Positions 6,823 through 14,402 of a stretch of DNA of 64,000 nt are shown piece by piece. Position numbers and translations under genes: made by a program. Numbering within the stretch: position 1 is the first letter of the stretch; each line of letters begins with the position of its first letter. The notes beneath the pieces were generated by a model. It was given only the letters and a program-made list of their open reading frames with translations. It did not search any database and was not told where the DNA came from. The DNA is from Ignavibacteria bacterium (GTDB lineage Bacteria > Bacteroidota > Ignavibacteria > Tepidaquicellales > Tepidaquicellaceae), in NCBI GenBank assembly GCA_016929695.1, contig JAFGII010000044.1, positions 1-64,000 on the forward strand, written 5' to 3'.

Positions 6823-8553
6823 TTAATCGATTCCCAGTTTTTTCATTTTCCGCCACAGTGTTGAAGGATTAATCCCGAGTTCATCAGCAGTCTTTGAACG
6901 ACTGCCGTTATTTTTTCTTAAAAGATTTATAATGATTTCTTTTTCTTTTTCCCTGAAAACTTCCCTGCTGTTAATATTATTTTCGTCGGTAACCGGTTTT
7001 TCAAATCCGCGAATTCTCTCGGGTAAATGTTCAGGTTCAATAATATCCGAATCACACAATATAAAACAATGCTCCACGATATTTTCCAGTTCCCTAATAT
7101 TGCCTCTGTAATCATAGTGCAATAATTTATCATATGCTGCAGTCGAAAAATGTTTTATGCTTTTATTAAATATATGATTATATTTGGTTATGAATGAATT
7201 TACAAGCAGCGGTAAGTCATCCAGCCGTTCTCTCAGCGGGGGAAGATGAATATTTATAACATTTATTCTGTAAAATAAATCTTCGCGGAATTTTCCCGAT
7301 TTAATCTCTTCGTTTAGATTTTTATTCGTGGCAACAATAATCCTTGCATCCAGTTTTAAAATATCATTTCCGCCGACTCTTTCATATTCGCGGGTTTCGA
7401 TAACACGCAATAATTTCGTCTGAACTGCACCGGATAAATCTCCGATTTCGTCCAGAAAAAGTGTTCCGCCTTTTGCGATTTCAAATTTTCCTATTTTGGT
7501 TTTTACTGCTCCGGTGAAAGCACCTTTTTCGTATCCGAATAATTCACTCTCTATTAAAGATTCTACAAATGCACTGCAGTTGATTGCAACAAAAGGTCCT
7601 GCTCTGCGGGAACTGTTGAGATGTATTGCCCTCGCCGCAAGTTCTTTTCCCGTTCCGCTTTCGCCTGTTATTAATACGGTGCTGTCCGTCTGGGATACAT
7701 TTTCAAGGATTGAATAAATTTTTTCCATTTCCCTGTTCCTCCCGATAATATTCTGGAACCGGAATTTCTCAGTAAGATGGGCGGTTAAATTTACTATTTC
7801 AGATAAGTCAATGAATGTTTCAACAGCTCCGATTTTACGGTTTTCATTATCAAGCAGGATTCCGGAATTTACTCTAATAGCAATTTTTTCTCCGTTTTTG
7901 TTTATTATTTCGAGTTCGTTTCCGATTGTGGATTTTCCCAGTTCCATTGTCTGTTCCATGTGGCATCCGTTACGGCATACATTGGATTTAAAAATTTCCC
8001 AGCATTTTTTTCCAACGGCTTCTTCTTTTGAGTATCCCGTAATTTTCTCTGCTGATGTGTTAAACGATGTAATATTCCAATCTTCATCTATCGTGTATGT
8101 GCCTTCTATGTTGCTGTTGAATATTGCATCCAGTCTGTTTCTCTGATTAATTAATTCCGATGTTTTTTCTCTTAATTCTTCTGTCAGTTCATACATTTCA
8201 TTTGTATCACGGAATACAAATACTACGCTTGTTACATTTCCCGGCGATTTTATTATTGGTGTTATTGAAGCCAGTACATTTTTTGTCTTTTCCTGCTTCG
8301 TTTTAATGTCGAGCGGAAGATTTGTAAATGTTCTGCTTGATTTTAACGATTCAGTTATATAATCTGCTGATTGCTTGTCCGGTAAAATTTTTTTTATGTC
8401 TTCATTAATCAGTTCATCTTCGGAAAATCCCGTAATTCTTGAAGCGGCTTCGTTGAATACTATAATTTTACAATCCCTTCCTATTACAGCTATTCCGTCA
8501 GGAATGATGAATTTTTCTTTGCCAATATCAATGAAACTTAATTCTGTTGTCAT
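6823..8553 (-). CDS. Sigma-54-dependent activator, PAS-PAS-AAA+-Fis (ORP regulator-like)
   Basis: 576 aa enhancer-binding protein. Two PAS domains (about 15-115 and 140-255) precede an AAA+ domain from about 265: Walker A GESGTGKE (297-304), the sigma-54 contact loop GAFTGA (344-349) and Walker B GTLFLDEI (363-370). A Fis-type HTH (about 551-573) ends the protein. PAS2 contains C184, C193 and C197 (C-x8-C-x3-C), suggesting redox or Fe-S sensing. It is divergent from the radical SAM operon. Both nearby operons have -24/-12 promoters with paired palindromes, so it is their likely activator, as DVU2106 is for the orp operons of Desulfovibrio vulgaris. Domains are certain; target assignment is inference. 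Confidence 0.93.
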   Translation of the reverse strand: MTTELSFIDIGKEKFIIPDGIAVIGRDCKIIVFNEAASRITGFSEDELINEDIKKILPDKQSADYITESLKSSRTFTNLPLDIKTKQEKTKNVLASITPIIKSPGNVTSVVFVFRDTNEMYELTEELREKTSELINQRNRLDAIFNSNIEGTYTIDEDWNITSFNTSAEKITGYSKEEAVGKKCWEIFKSNVCRNGCHMEQTMELGKSTIGNELEIINKNGEKIAIRVNSGILLDNENRKIGAVETFIDLSEIVNLTAHLTEKFRFQNIIGRNREMEKIYSILENVSQTDSTVLITGESGTGKELAARAIHLNSSRRAGPFVAINCSAFVESLIESELFGYEKGAFTGAVKTKIGKFEIAKGGTLFLDEIGDLSGAVQTKLLRVIETREYERVGGNDILKLDARIIVATNKNLNEEIKSGKFREDLFYRINVINIHLPPLRERLDDLPLLVNSFITKYNHIFNKSIKHFSTAAYDKLLHYDYRGNIRELENIVEHCFILCDSDIIEPEHLPERIRGFEKPVTDENNINSREVFREKEKEIIINLLRKNNGSRSKTADELGINPSTLWRKMKKLGID

Positions 8554-8590
8554 TTGTGTTAATTAATATTTATATAATTTATGAATAATA

Positions 8591-8638
8591 TTGCATATAC
8601 GCAACATCAAAGTGCAATACATCTTTGCAATATTGCAA
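8591..8638. promoter_or_regulatory. Paired enhancer-binding palindromes (UAS) of operon 2
   Basis: TTGCATATACGCAA at 8591-8604 (one mismatch from TTGCA-N4-TGCAA) and the perfect palindrome TTGCAATATTGCAA at 8625-8638. The starts are 34 bp apart, the same as in front of operon 1. A TGCAA half-site is at 8613-8617. The pair lies between the activator gene and the -24/-12 promoter, so it could also serve autoregulation. Confidence 0.75.
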
Positions 8639-8688
8639 TAAATTTTTATAATTAACGAATAACTAACAAATAAACAATAGTTTAAAAT

Positions 8689-8704
8689 TGGCACGGTATT
8701 TGTA
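8689..8704 (+). promoter_or_regulatory. Sigma-54 (-24/-12) promoter of operon 2
   Basis: TGGCACGGTATTTGTA matches TGGCACG-N4-TTGC, with GG at 8690-8691 and TTG at 8700-8702; the last -12 base is T. The register is 12 bp. Transcription should begin near 8714, only about 14 bp before the GTG start at 8728. Confidence 0.8.
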
Positions 8705-8727
8705 GTAATTTAATAAAACATTTACAA

Positions 8728-9771
8728 GTGGAAAAAGAAAAAATATATACAGGACTAAAAACGGGGATAAAAAATTTTGTATCTTCTGTTTGCAAAAAAC
8801 TTGACTGTTGTATTTGTGCGGATTCATCGGCAAGAGAAAAAATTGTTTACGGACCGTTAACTTCAAGAAGGTTCGGAAATGTTATCGGAATTAATAATGT
8901 TTTATGCAAAACCTGCACATACAATTGTATATATTGTCACGGCGGAAATATGACCCGCTGCTCAATGAACAGGGATATGTGCCAGTCTCCTTATGAACTG
9001 TATTTTTTTGTTAAAAAGAAACTATCGGAAATCAAGGCTAAGGATGTAAAAATAGATTATCTGCATTTTTTAGCAAACGGAGAACCGACTCTTGACATTA
9101 ATTTATGGAAAGAGATTACATTGCTGCGTGAATTCGGATATAAAATTGCCGTAACGACAAATTCTTCTTTAATCTGGAATGACGATGTTAAAGAGAATTT
9201 GAATTATGCAGACCATGTTTCAATCAAAATTGATACAGTAAACGATACTACCTGGAGAAAAATCAATCGTCCGCATATGAGATTAAATCTCGATGTAATT
9301 CTTCGTGGAATAGAAGAATTTTCAGCAAAATACAGCGGAGTTCTGAGCACGGATACAATGCTGATAAAAGACTATAACGATAACGAAGAAGAGATAACCG
9401 GGATATGTAATTTTTTAAATACAATCAAAAGGGATAAATCCTATTTTACAACTCCTGTAAGGCCGACTTCAAAGAATTATGTCCACATACCAGGAAAGGA
9501 AATACTGGATAAAATAAAACACATTATAACAAGTTCGGTTAAAAATTACGAACTGTTATGCTGTCCTGAAAATGATTTTATAATACCAGCAGGATATCCG
9601 GAAGAGGAATTACTCGGGATATTATCAATACGCCCGATAAAAGAAGAGACAATAGACAAATTTCTTGCAATGCACGGCGGTGACAAGAATATTTTTGAAA
9701 GTTTAATCAGTAAAGGTCTGGTTCAAAAAGTCAATTATGAAGGAAAATATTTTTATGTTACTGCAAATTAA
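8728..9771 (+). CDS. Radical SAM protein (COG0731-type), with extra N-terminal cysteines
   Basis: 347 aa. The radical SAM [4Fe-4S] motif is C63-x3-C67-x2-C70 (CTYNCIYC), preceded by the family block YGPLTSRRFGNVIGINN. The SAM-binding GEPTLD segment is near 111-116. The C-terminal 70 residues look like a small winged helix. It belongs to the Fe-S oxidoreductases annotated as wyosine-synthase-like (COG0731), whose bacterial members are mostly uncharacterised. An N-terminal extension of about 35 residues, absent from the next paralogue, carries C22, C27, C28 and C30. The GTG start at 8728 fits the promoter. It is the first gene of the sigma-54 operon. Function unknown; cofactor assembly is inferred from context. 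Confidence 0.85.
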   Translation: MEKEKIYTGLKTGIKNFVSSVCKKLDCCICADSSAREKIVYGPLTSRRFGNVIGINNVLCKTCTYNCIYCHGGNMTRCSMNRDMCQSPYELYFFVKKKLSEIKAKDVKIDYLHFLANGEPTLDINLWKEITLLREFGYKIAVTTNSSLIWNDDVKENLNYADHVSIKIDTVNDTTWRKINRPHMRLNLDVILRGIEEFSAKYSGVLSTDTMLIKDYNDNEEEITGICNFLNTIKRDKSYFTTPVRPTSKNYVHIPGKEILDKIKHIITSSVKNYELLCCPENDFIIPAGYPEEELLGILSIRPIKEETIDKFLAMHGGDKNIFESLISKGLVQKVNYEGKYFYVTAN

Positions 9772-9804
9772 TACAATAAAAAGGCGAATTAAATTTAAAG
9801 AGAT

Positions 9805-10749
9805 ATGATAGTATTTGGACCTGTACCATCGAGAAGACTGGGAAAAAGTTTGGGAATTAACAATATTCCTCCTAAACACTGCACATATAATTGTATATAT
9901 TGTCAGGTCGGAAAGACATCATCTTCAAATCTTATATCAATGCGAAAATATTTTTATGATACGGAGTGGCTGACAACAGAGGTATTTAAGAAAATCAAAG
10001 AATTGAAATCCAAAAAAATTCATTTTGATTATTTAACATTTGTTCCCGACGGTGAACCCACGCTTGATATTAATCTGGGAGAAGAAATCAGGATTTTAAA
10101 AAAAGCAGGATATAAAGTTGCTGTCATAACAAACGCATCACTTTTGTGGAAAAGCGAAGTTCAAAAAGATTTAATGAAAGCGGATTACATTTCCGCGAAA
10201 GTTGATACAGTATCTGAAATAAAATGGCGTCAAATAAATCGGCCAAATAATACATTAAATCATAAATCAATACTCGAGGGACTAATAAATTTTTCAAAGG
10301 TATATAAAGGAGTTCTTACAACAGAGACAATGATAATTAAAGGGATTAATGACGGCGAAAAAGATGCAGATGAATTTTTGAATTATTTTAAAAAGATAGG
10401 TGCTGAAATTAATTATTTAATGGTACCTCTCAGACCTCCTGTAGAAGAAAGAGTTAAAATTCCGGAGGAAGAGACGATAGTTAAAATTTACGGCAGGTTA
10501 CAGAACGAATTAAAAAAAGTTGAATTACTTATGTATCCCGAACCGGATGATTTTTCAACTGCCGGTAATTTAGAAAATGAAATATTGAAAATAACATCCG
10601 TACATCCAATGAGGGAAGATTCGTTGAAAAAATTAATATTGAAAAACGAAAAAAAATGGAATTTAATACAGAAATTAATCGACAAAGGAAATTTAAAAGA
10701 AGTTATATATGACAATCAAAAATATTTTACAAGAATATTCAAAAATTAA
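9805..10749 (+). CDS. Radical SAM protein (COG0731-type)
   Basis: 314 aa paralogue of the preceding gene, without its cysteine-bearing N-terminal extension. The motif FGPVPSRRLGKSLGINN leads to C26-x3-C30-x2-C33 (CTYNCIYC), followed by DGEPTLDINL and a C-terminal winged-helix-like end. Identity with the upstream copy is visible throughout, so the pair arose by tandem duplication. The starting ATG directly precedes the conserved FGPVPSRR. It lies 33 bp after the first copy and 21 bp before the DUF5320 gene, within the same operon. The reaction is unknown; a role in making or modifying the metal-sulfur cofactor or an RNA/protein target is possible. Confidence 0.86.
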   Translation: MIVFGPVPSRRLGKSLGINNIPPKHCTYNCIYCQVGKTSSSNLISMRKYFYDTEWLTTEVFKKIKELKSKKIHFDYLTFVPDGEPTLDINLGEEIRILKKAGYKVAVITNASLLWKSEVQKDLMKADYISAKVDTVSEIKWRQINRPNNTLNHKSILEGLINFSKVYKGVLTTETMIIKGINDGEKDADEFLNYFKKIGAEINYLMVPLRPPVEERVKIPEEETIVKIYGRLQNELKKVELLMYPEPDDFSTAGNLENEILKITSVHPMREDSLKKLILKNEKKWNLIQKLIDKGNLKEVIYDNQKYFTRIFKN

Positions 10750-10770
10750 ATAACAAAGGAGAAACAAAAA

Positions 10771-11031
10771 ATGCCTAATCTTGATAGAACAGGACCAAGA
10801 GGTCAGGGACCAATGACAGGCTGGAAAACAGGACTTTGCAGAGACAAGGATGCAGGTAAAGAAGATAAAGACACGAATGAAAATGTAGTATACGGTTTAG
10901 GAAGAGGCGGAAGACCTTACGGCGGAGGTCGTGGCTGGGGCTGGGGCGGCGGAAGACGCAGAGGCTTCAGAGGCGGTTTCGGACGCAACCGAGGAGGCTG
11001 GGGATATGGAAGAAACAGAATTGACGAATAA
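10771..11031 (+). CDS. DUF5320-family small Gly/Arg-rich protein
   Basis: 86 aa. The N-terminus (MPNLDRTGPRGQGPMTGW, then GLC) is the DUF5320 signature (GTGPxGxGPMTGRxxGxC). The rest is low-complexity glycine, arginine, tryptophan and tyrosine. A good ribosome-binding site (aaggag) stands before the ATG. DUF5320 genes are habitually found beside NifX/ORP-type genes and MinD-like ATPases in anaerobes, as here, 14 bp before a NifX-family gene. Function is unknown; a structural or scaffold role in the complex is a guess. Confidence 0.82.
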   Translation: MPNLDRTGPRGQGPMTGWKTGLCRDKDAGKEDKDTNENVVYGLGRGGRPYGGGRGWGWGGGRRRGFRGGFGRNRGGWGYGRNRIDE

Positions 11032-11045
11032 TAGATTCTGACTCA

Positions 11046-11426
11046 ATGTTTATCGCGATTGCTTCAACCGGAAAAGACTTAACCTCCTTAATTGCGGAGT
11101 CATTTGGACGAAGTGAGTATTTTATTATATACAATACGAAGGAAAACAATTATAGAGTACTCCGCAATCCCTTTTCCGGTTTACTCGACGGTGCGGGAAT
11201 TCAAACTGCACAATTTGTAATCGAGGCAAATGCTTCCGCAGTAATTACGAAGGATATCGGGATGAAATCTATGAAAACTCTAAAGTCTGCGGATGTCAGA
11301 ATTTTTATCTGCCGTAATTCAATTGCCCGTGAAGTTATAGAGGATTATTTAAACGGATATGTAACTGAAATCGGCGAATTTCCACCAAAATATCCGTTTA
11401 AAACTGTAAAAGAAAATATTAATTAA
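11046..11426 (+). CDS. NifX/NafY/ORP-family protein (dinitrogenase FeMo-cofactor domain), copy 1
   Basis: 126 aa single-domain protein of the PF02579 fold, which binds metal-sulfur cofactors or their precursors (NifX, NafY, NifB C-terminus, Desulfovibrio orange protein). Visible family blocks are IAIASTGKDLTSLIAESFGRSEYFIIY at the start, the conserved FGR, the GAGIQTAQFV helix (about 57-66) and the AVITKDIGMK strand-loop. C96 lies in FICRN. It stands immediately upstream of two ferredoxin-type ATPases. Inference: the cofactor carrier or acceptor of an ORP-like complex. No nif structural genes are in the window. Confidence 0.85.
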   Translation: MFIAIASTGKDLTSLIAESFGRSEYFIIYNTKENNYRVLRNPFSGLLDGAGIQTAQFVIEANASAVITKDIGMKSMKTLKSADVRIFICRNSIAREVIEDYLNGYVTEIGEFPPKYPFKTVKENIN

Positions 11427-11435
11427 AACCGACAA

Positions 11436-12284
11436 TTGATAATATCCATAGCATCAGGAAAAGGCGGAACAGGCAAAACGACAGTTGCGTGCAGTCTTGC
11501 TGCGACGATTGAAAATTGTACTTTTTTAGATTGTGACGTTGAAGAGCCTAACGGGAATATTCTCCTGAAACCTTCAATCGAAAAAGAGGAAATAGTTCAC
11601 AAACTGATACCGGAAATTGACTACACAAAATGCAATTTCTGCAACAAATGCACTGAAGTATGTGAATATAATGCGTTATTGAATTTAAAAACCGAGATTC
11701 TGCTGTTTAGTGAATTATGCCATAGTTGCGGTGCCTGTAAATATTTCTGTCCCGAAAATGCAATCGAAGAAGTAAAAAAGGAAACAGGTATAATAAGAAA
11801 GGGAAAAGCAGGAAAAAACATAAAATTTTTCGACGGACTTTTAAAACTTGGAGAGCCGGCTGCTGCTCCTTTAATTAAGCAGGTAAAGAAAAATGCAGAC
11901 CCGGATTCGATTAATATAATTGATTCGCCTCCGGGTACCTCCTGTTCGATGTTTGAAGCGGTTAAAGATTCAGATTACTGCATACTAGTAACTGAATCCA
12001 CACCATTCGGTCTAAATGATTTAAAACTTGCCGCAGATGTGTTGAAAGAAATCGGATTACCATTCGGCATAGTAATAAACAAATATGAAAAAGCATATAC
12101 TGCAATTGAAGAATTTGCGGATAAGAATAATATAGATATACTAATGAAGTTACCGTTCCGGAGAGATATTGCAGAGTGTTATTCAAGAGGAGTGCTTCCT
12201 GCTCTGGTGATACCCGAATACAAAGAAATGATAACAGAACTTTTTAAAAAAGTTAAAAGCAGATTAAAAATATTTCAATATTGA
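11436..12284 (+). CDS. MinD-superfamily P-loop ATPase with inserted 2[4Fe-4S] ferredoxin domain, copy 1
   Basis: 282 aa. Walker A GKGGTGKTT (8-16) is followed by an inserted bacterial ferredoxin with two clusters: C66, C69, C72, C76 and C95, C98, C101, C105. The ATPase fold then resumes with DSPPGTSCS. Homologues DVU2103 and DVU2104 in Desulfovibrio are partners in the ORP complex. The start is TTG at 11436, placing the P-loop at the usual position. Its stop overlaps the next start by 4 nt (TTGA), a sign of translational coupling with its paralogue; the two likely form a heterodimer. The biochemical role, ATP-driven metal-sulfur cluster handling, is inferred. Confidence 0.9.
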   Translation: MIISIASGKGGTGKTTVACSLAATIENCTFLDCDVEEPNGNILLKPSIEKEEIVHKLIPEIDYTKCNFCNKCTEVCEYNALLNLKTEILLFSELCHSCGACKYFCPENAIEEVKKETGIIRKGKAGKNIKFFDGLLKLGEPAAAPLIKQVKKNADPDSINIIDSPPGTSCSMFEAVKDSDYCILVTESTPFGLNDLKLAADVLKEIGLPFGIVINKYEKAYTAIEEFADKNNIDILMKLPFRRDIAECYSRGVLPALVIPEYKEMITELFKKVKSRLKIFQY

Positions 12285-13192
12285 CTAACAGAAATTATAA
12301 ACAAATAGTAATACTAAGCGGAAAAGGAGGGACAGGGAAAACCTCTGTTGCACTGGCTTTATCCGATATAGCAAAAAATAAAATTATAGTTGATGCGGAT
12401 GTAGATGCCGCAAATATGCACATCATATTGAAGCATAAAATTAATTTAAAGATTGATTATTCTGGCGGGAAAAAAGCAGAAATAGACGAAACGAAATGTA
12501 CAAAATGTGGATTATGCGAAGAGGTTTGCAGATTTGATGCAATCAGTAATTACAGTATTGACAGAGCAAGTTGTGAAGGCTGCGGGTTTTGTTGCAGAGT
12601 TTGTCCTGAAAATGCAATTAAATTTGAATTAGTAAAATCCGGTGAATATTACAATTCTTCATTAGAGGATAATTCAGAATTTTATTTTGCAAGACTAATG
12701 GCGGGTGAAGGTAATTCCGGTAAACTCGTCAGTAAATTAAAAGAAGAAGCACTTAATCATCTTCACGAAAATACAGAATGGGTTATTGTTGATGGCTCTC
12801 CCGGTATCGGATGTCCCGTAAATGCAAGTTTGACCGGGTCTGATTTTGTTGTTATGGTAATTGAGCCTACGCTTTCGGGATTTCACGATTTTAAAAGATT
12901 GACGGAACTGCTGAAAATTTTTAAAATACCGTCAGGAGCAATTATCAATAAATATAATCTGAATAAGGATATAGCGGGTAAAATTGAAAATTATCTTTCA
13001 GATGAAAAAATTGTTTTGCTTGGTAAGATTCCATTCGACAACAATTTTTCGAAAGCAATTCGGGAATTGAAATCGATTATAGATTATGATATAAGTTATA
13101 CACCGTTATTTAATAACATATTGAAGAAAATCAAAAGTTTAATAAATCAAAGAGGAGTTAAAAATGAAACTGGCAGTTACATCAACCGGTAA
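12281..13192 (+). CDS. MinD-superfamily P-loop ATPase with inserted 2[4Fe-4S] ferredoxin domain, copy 2
   Basis: 303 aa paralogue of the preceding ATPase. Walker A GKGGTGKTS is at 14-22. The ferredoxin insert has C73, C76, C79, C83 and C98, C101, C104, C108, with an extra C105. The ATPase fold resumes with DGSPGIGCPVNAS. The start is TTG at 12281, overlapping the previous stop by 4 nt; the end overlaps the next NifX-type gene by 29 nt. Such tight coupling means the three products are made together and probably form one complex. It corresponds to the second ATPase of the Desulfovibrio orp locus; function beyond that is inference. Confidence 0.9.
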   Translation: MTNRNYKQIVILSGKGGTGKTSVALALSDIAKNKIIVDADVDAANMHIILKHKINLKIDYSGGKKAEIDETKCTKCGLCEEVCRFDAISNYSIDRASCEGCGFCCRVCPENAIKFELVKSGEYYNSSLEDNSEFYFARLMAGEGNSGKLVSKLKEEALNHLHENTEWVIVDGSPGIGCPVNASLTGSDFVVMVIEPTLSGFHDFKRLTELLKIFKIPSGAIINKYNLNKDIAGKIENYLSDEKIVLLGKIPFDNNFSKAIRELKSIIDYDISYTPLFNNILKKIKSLINQRGVKNETGSYINR

Positions 13193-13490
13193 TTCACCGG
13201 AATCGGGAATGTGCGAGAAATTCGGCAGGTGCAAATTTTTCGTTATTTACGATACTGAAACAGAAAATTATGAAGCAATTTCAAACTTTGGGGAGACAAT
13301 GGAAAGCGGTGCCGGACCAAAAGCCGCAGAAATGCTTATAATGAGAGAAGTTGAAATTCTGCTCACAGGAAATGTCGGTGATAAAGCTGAGAACGCTCTG
13401 ATAAAAGGAGGAATTAAAATTGTTACCGGCTATACTAACAAATTAAGAGTGAAAGATGTTGTTAATAAATATTTAGCGGAAAATAATTAA
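13164..13490 (+). CDS. NifX/NafY/ORP-family protein, copy 2
   Basis: 108 aa, PF02579-type. The order of features matches copy 1: MKLAVTSTGNSPESGMCEKFGRCKFFVIY, GAGPKAAEML (about 51-60) and VEILLTGNVGDKAENAL. C17 and C23 flank the FGR motif, which differs from copy 1 and could be metal ligands. The ATG at 13164 overlaps the preceding ATPase by 29 nt; a ribosome site (agagg) stands before it. It is the last gene of the sigma-54 operon. Inference: the orange-protein-like subunit that binds the finished cofactor. Confidence 0.85.
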   Translation: MKLAVTSTGNSPESGMCEKFGRCKFFVIYDTETENYEAISNFGETMESGAGPKAAEMLIMREVEILLTGNVGDKAENALIKGGIKIVTGYTNKLRVKDVVNKYLAENN

Positions 13491-13512
13491 TTCCTGTATT
13501 AAGTTTTTATTT

Positions 13513-13540
13513 CTCACAGTTTCTTTGTTTAAACAGTGAG
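13513..13540 (+). terminator. Hairpin after the sigma-54 operon
   Basis: CTCACAGTTT (13513-13522) pairs with AAACAGTGAG (13531-13540) around an 8-nt loop, with one A-A mismatch. No U-tract follows, so it is at best a weak terminator or an RNA 3'-end stabiliser for the operon that ends at 13490. The remaining sequence up to 13781 shows nothing else clear. Confidence 0.4.
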
Positions 13541-13781
13541 TTGAAAATAATAAGTTTGATTGTATTTTAACGGTTTAACCTGTAAGAACCGAAAATACTT
13601 AACAAGGCTGACTGGAATAAGACAGACGTATCCGTATTAAAAATACTCTGCTTATGATTTGCCGACTTTACCATAATTCAATATAACCTTTTTTAAATCC
13701 GGAATTAATTTTTTTGAAATAACGATAAGAATTCTATTGCTATTTTATGATTTCTTAATCTTTATTATATTCACTAAAAAA

Positions 13782-14390
13782 ATGAATAAAAACAGAAGAA
13801 TTGATGATTACATTGTAAAATCCGAAAATTCCGCAAAACCGATTTTGAGATTTCTAAGAGATATAGTACATAAAGCCTGCCCTGATGTTGAAGAAACGAT
13901 GAAATGGGGAATGCCGTATTTTGTTTATAAAGGAATGATGTGCGGTATGGCTTCTTTTAAACAGCATTGTACTTTTGGTTTCTGGAAAGCATCTTATATG
14001 AAAGATAAGAATAAAGTTTTCGTCAAAGGCGAAAATTCCGGTATGGGGAATTTCGGGAAAATTAAAGACATTCAGGATCTTCCTTCTGCAAAAATAATTA
14101 TAGAATATGTTAAGGAAGCAATGAAGTTAAATGATAATAATGTTGTAATACCGAAAGAATTAAAAAAAAATGTAAGGAAAGAACTTGTTATTCCAAAATA
14201 TTTTTTTAAGGCATTAAAGAAAAATGAAGTTGCACTGAAAACATATATGGACTTCAGTTATTCTCATAAGAAGGAATATTTAGAATGGATAACTGAAGCG
14301 AAAAAAGAAGAAACGAGAGACACGAGAATCAATATTGCAATTGAATGGCTTTCAGAGGGTAAAGGCAGAAACTGGAAATATGAAAAATAA
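13782..14390 (+). CDS. DUF1801/YdeI-family protein
   Basis: About 202 aa from the preferred ATG at 13782; an in-frame ATG at 13737 would add 15 hydrophobic residues that do not belong to the family. The N-terminal DUF1801 domain contains DYIVKSENSAKPIL, the MKWGMPYFVYKG block and GFWKAS. The C-terminal YdeI/OmpD-associated (bacteriocin-protection) part contains LKKNEVALKTYMDFSYSHKKEYLEWITEA-type helices ending in WLSEGKGRNWKY. The family is widespread in Bacteroidota with no firm biochemical role. It is 12 bp before the T9SS-exported protein. Confidence 0.82.
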   Translation: MNKNRRIDDYIVKSENSAKPILRFLRDIVHKACPDVEETMKWGMPYFVYKGMMCGMASFKQHCTFGFWKASYMKDKNKVFVKGENSGMGNFGKIKDIQDLPSAKIIIEYVKEAMKLNDNNVVIPKELKKNVRKELVIPKYFFKALKKNEVALKTYMDFSYSHKKEYLEWITEAKKEETRDTRINIAIEWLSEGKGRNWKYEK

Positions 14391-14402
14391 ATTTTTGGAA
14401 TA

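Noticed and set aside
8728..13490. Reading the NifX-type genes as part of a nitrogen-fixation cluster
   Set aside because: No nifHDK, nifE/N or nifB-type fusion is present; the ferredoxin-ATPase and Mrp neighbours match the ORP-type system instead.
13737..13781. Upstream ATG of the DUF1801/YdeI protein
   Set aside because: It adds a hydrophobic stretch outside the family; the ATG at 13782 matches the domain start.
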